64,000 nucleotides of DNA. Source: Leptospira chreensis (GTDB taxonomy: Bacteria > Spirochaetota > Leptospiria > Leptospirales > Leptospiraceae). Every line of letters starts with the position of its first letter. Position 1 is the first letter of the stretch. Below, in pieces: positions 63,519 to 64,000 of the stretch. The stretch lies in the NCBI RefSeq assembly GCF_016919165.1, contig NZ_JAFFPS010000071.1, positions 1 to 64,000 on the forward strand, given 5' to 3'. The translations under genes and the position numbers were made by a program. Under the pieces are notes generated by a model, which saw only the letters and a program-made list of their open reading frames with translations, was not told where the DNA came from and did no database searches.

Positions 63519-64000
63519 TCGTATTTTAGTCGGGATTTTTCTCTTTAGTTTTGGATCCCCACTCCTTGCTGTGAGTATCCGTGCCAAATTGATTAATCCA
63601 AAAAAGGAAATTGCAGAAAAGAATTTATCTGTATTGGTTTTTGAAACGAAAAAATTTGCACAAACTGATGCGGAAGGAAATATAACTCTCGATTTTCCAT
63701 CGCCGGGTGATTACACCTTGCGTTTGTTACGTGATTCAGGAATCCAGGAAATTAAAATTTCTGTTGGCTCTGAAGATGAATCAAGAACCATCTATACCGA
63801 AAAAAAAGCAAGTGCTCCAAAGACAGGTATTGTCGTAGAAGGAGAGCGGGAAAAAACGGTAGCTTCAAGAACTAAAGTTCGTTATGAAGAAATCAAAAGG
63901 ATGCCGGGTACTTTTGGAGAAGCTCTTCGTGCCTTGGAAACACTTCCTGGAGTCATTCCCAATATTGGATTTGGTGGTGGTGCCAATGGTATTATCGTAC
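63490..64000 (+). CDS. TonB-dependent receptor (partial, runs off right edge)
   Basis: I translated this frame from ATG 63490; it stays open to base 64000, giving 170 residues so far. A signal peptide ends near L-L-A (about residue 27). A carboxypeptidase-regulatory-like beta domain follows (about 28-105), with T-D-A-E-G-N-I-T-L-D-F. The start of the plug domain is V-V-E-G-E-R-E-K-T, then R-M-P-G-T-F-G-E-A-L-R-A-L-E-T-L-P-G-V. Such outer-membrane receptors import iron complexes, vitamin B12 or other ligands with TonB energy. It overlaps the preceding lipoprotein gene by 29 bases, which supports joint expression. The ligand is unknown. Confidence 0.88.
   Translation, partial: MKSAKFKLNNRILVGIFLFSFGSPLLAVSIRAKLINPKKEIAEKNLSVLVFETKKFAQTDAEGNITLDFPSPGDYTLRLLRDSGIQEIKISVGSEDESRTIYTEKKASAPKTGIVVEGEREKTVASRTKVRYEEIKRMPGTFGEALRALETLPGVIPNIGFGGGANGIIV

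Noticed and set aside
1..64000. tRNA or rRNA genes, CRISPR arrays, insertion sequences, prophage
   Set aside because: Looked for by eye; no cloverleaf, regular spacer array, transposase or phage protein seen. A covariance-model scan would settle the RNA question.

Overview
The window is AT-rich spirochaete DNA, most likely a Leptospira chromosome and probably one of the environmental (saprophyte-type) species. This rests on gene style, not on a database match. Supporting traits are many lipoproteins with loose lipoboxes, several paralogous lipoprotein arrays, two 7TMR-DISM membrane signalling proteins, an OxyR-AhpC-AhpF block, and genes packed in short operons with 4-base start/stop overlaps. 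No tRNA, rRNA, CRISPR array, phage gene or insertion sequence was seen.

Region 1-5243 is one leftward run: MBOAT acyltransferase, PilZ-domain protein, NAD(P)-binding protein, DUF374 acyltransferase, metK, and a transketolase C-terminal subunit cut by the left edge. From 5375 to 14455 come a DUF3332 lipoprotein, another lipoprotein, ssb, a PAS histidine kinase with its receiver partner, a membrane-anchored glutamate-synthase-like flavoprotein coupled to a 7TMR-DISM nucleotide cyclase, and an ethanolamine-type permease.

Region 15561-20184 is a tandem array of five related lipoproteins that share an N-C-Y-F-N-P start to the mature protein. It alternates in type (A-B-A-B-C), and the third copy has its signal peptide out of frame at a run of eight T. 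A TPM-domain protein, an outer-membrane protein, a DUF1993 protein and a small helix-hairpin-helix protein follow. A large lipoprotein gene at 24627-27839 is broken by one in-frame TAA and ends in seven repeats of about 52 residues, a likely seven-bladed propeller. Two outer-membrane protein genes (28021-29865) are bracketed by two direct copies of a structured repeat of about 135-140 bases whose hairpin arms differ in sequence but still pair.

From 30145 come pckA and glgA (divergent), a second paralogous lipoprotein family (three genes, 33294-38541, mature start C-K-x-x-L-N-N-P), DUF1304 plus an ECF sigma factor, an AraC regulator divergent from an NAD(P)-binding protein, a propeller-like exported protein, a DUF5329 protein and a TetR regulator. 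Three TGAC-N5-GTYA dyads spaced exactly 21 bases apart lie upstream of the TetR gene.

Region 44412-53309 is a leftward, tightly coupled operon: alpha-2-macroglobulin-like lipoprotein with a CMEQ thioester motif, penicillin-binding protein 1C, and a membrane sulfatase-fold transferase. A hybrid histidine kinase, ahpF, ahpC and an OxyR-type regulator follow. The right end holds a 7TMR-DISM SpoIIE-type phosphatase with a LytTR response regulator, three small lipoproteins, and the start of a TonB-dependent receptor cut by the right edge.
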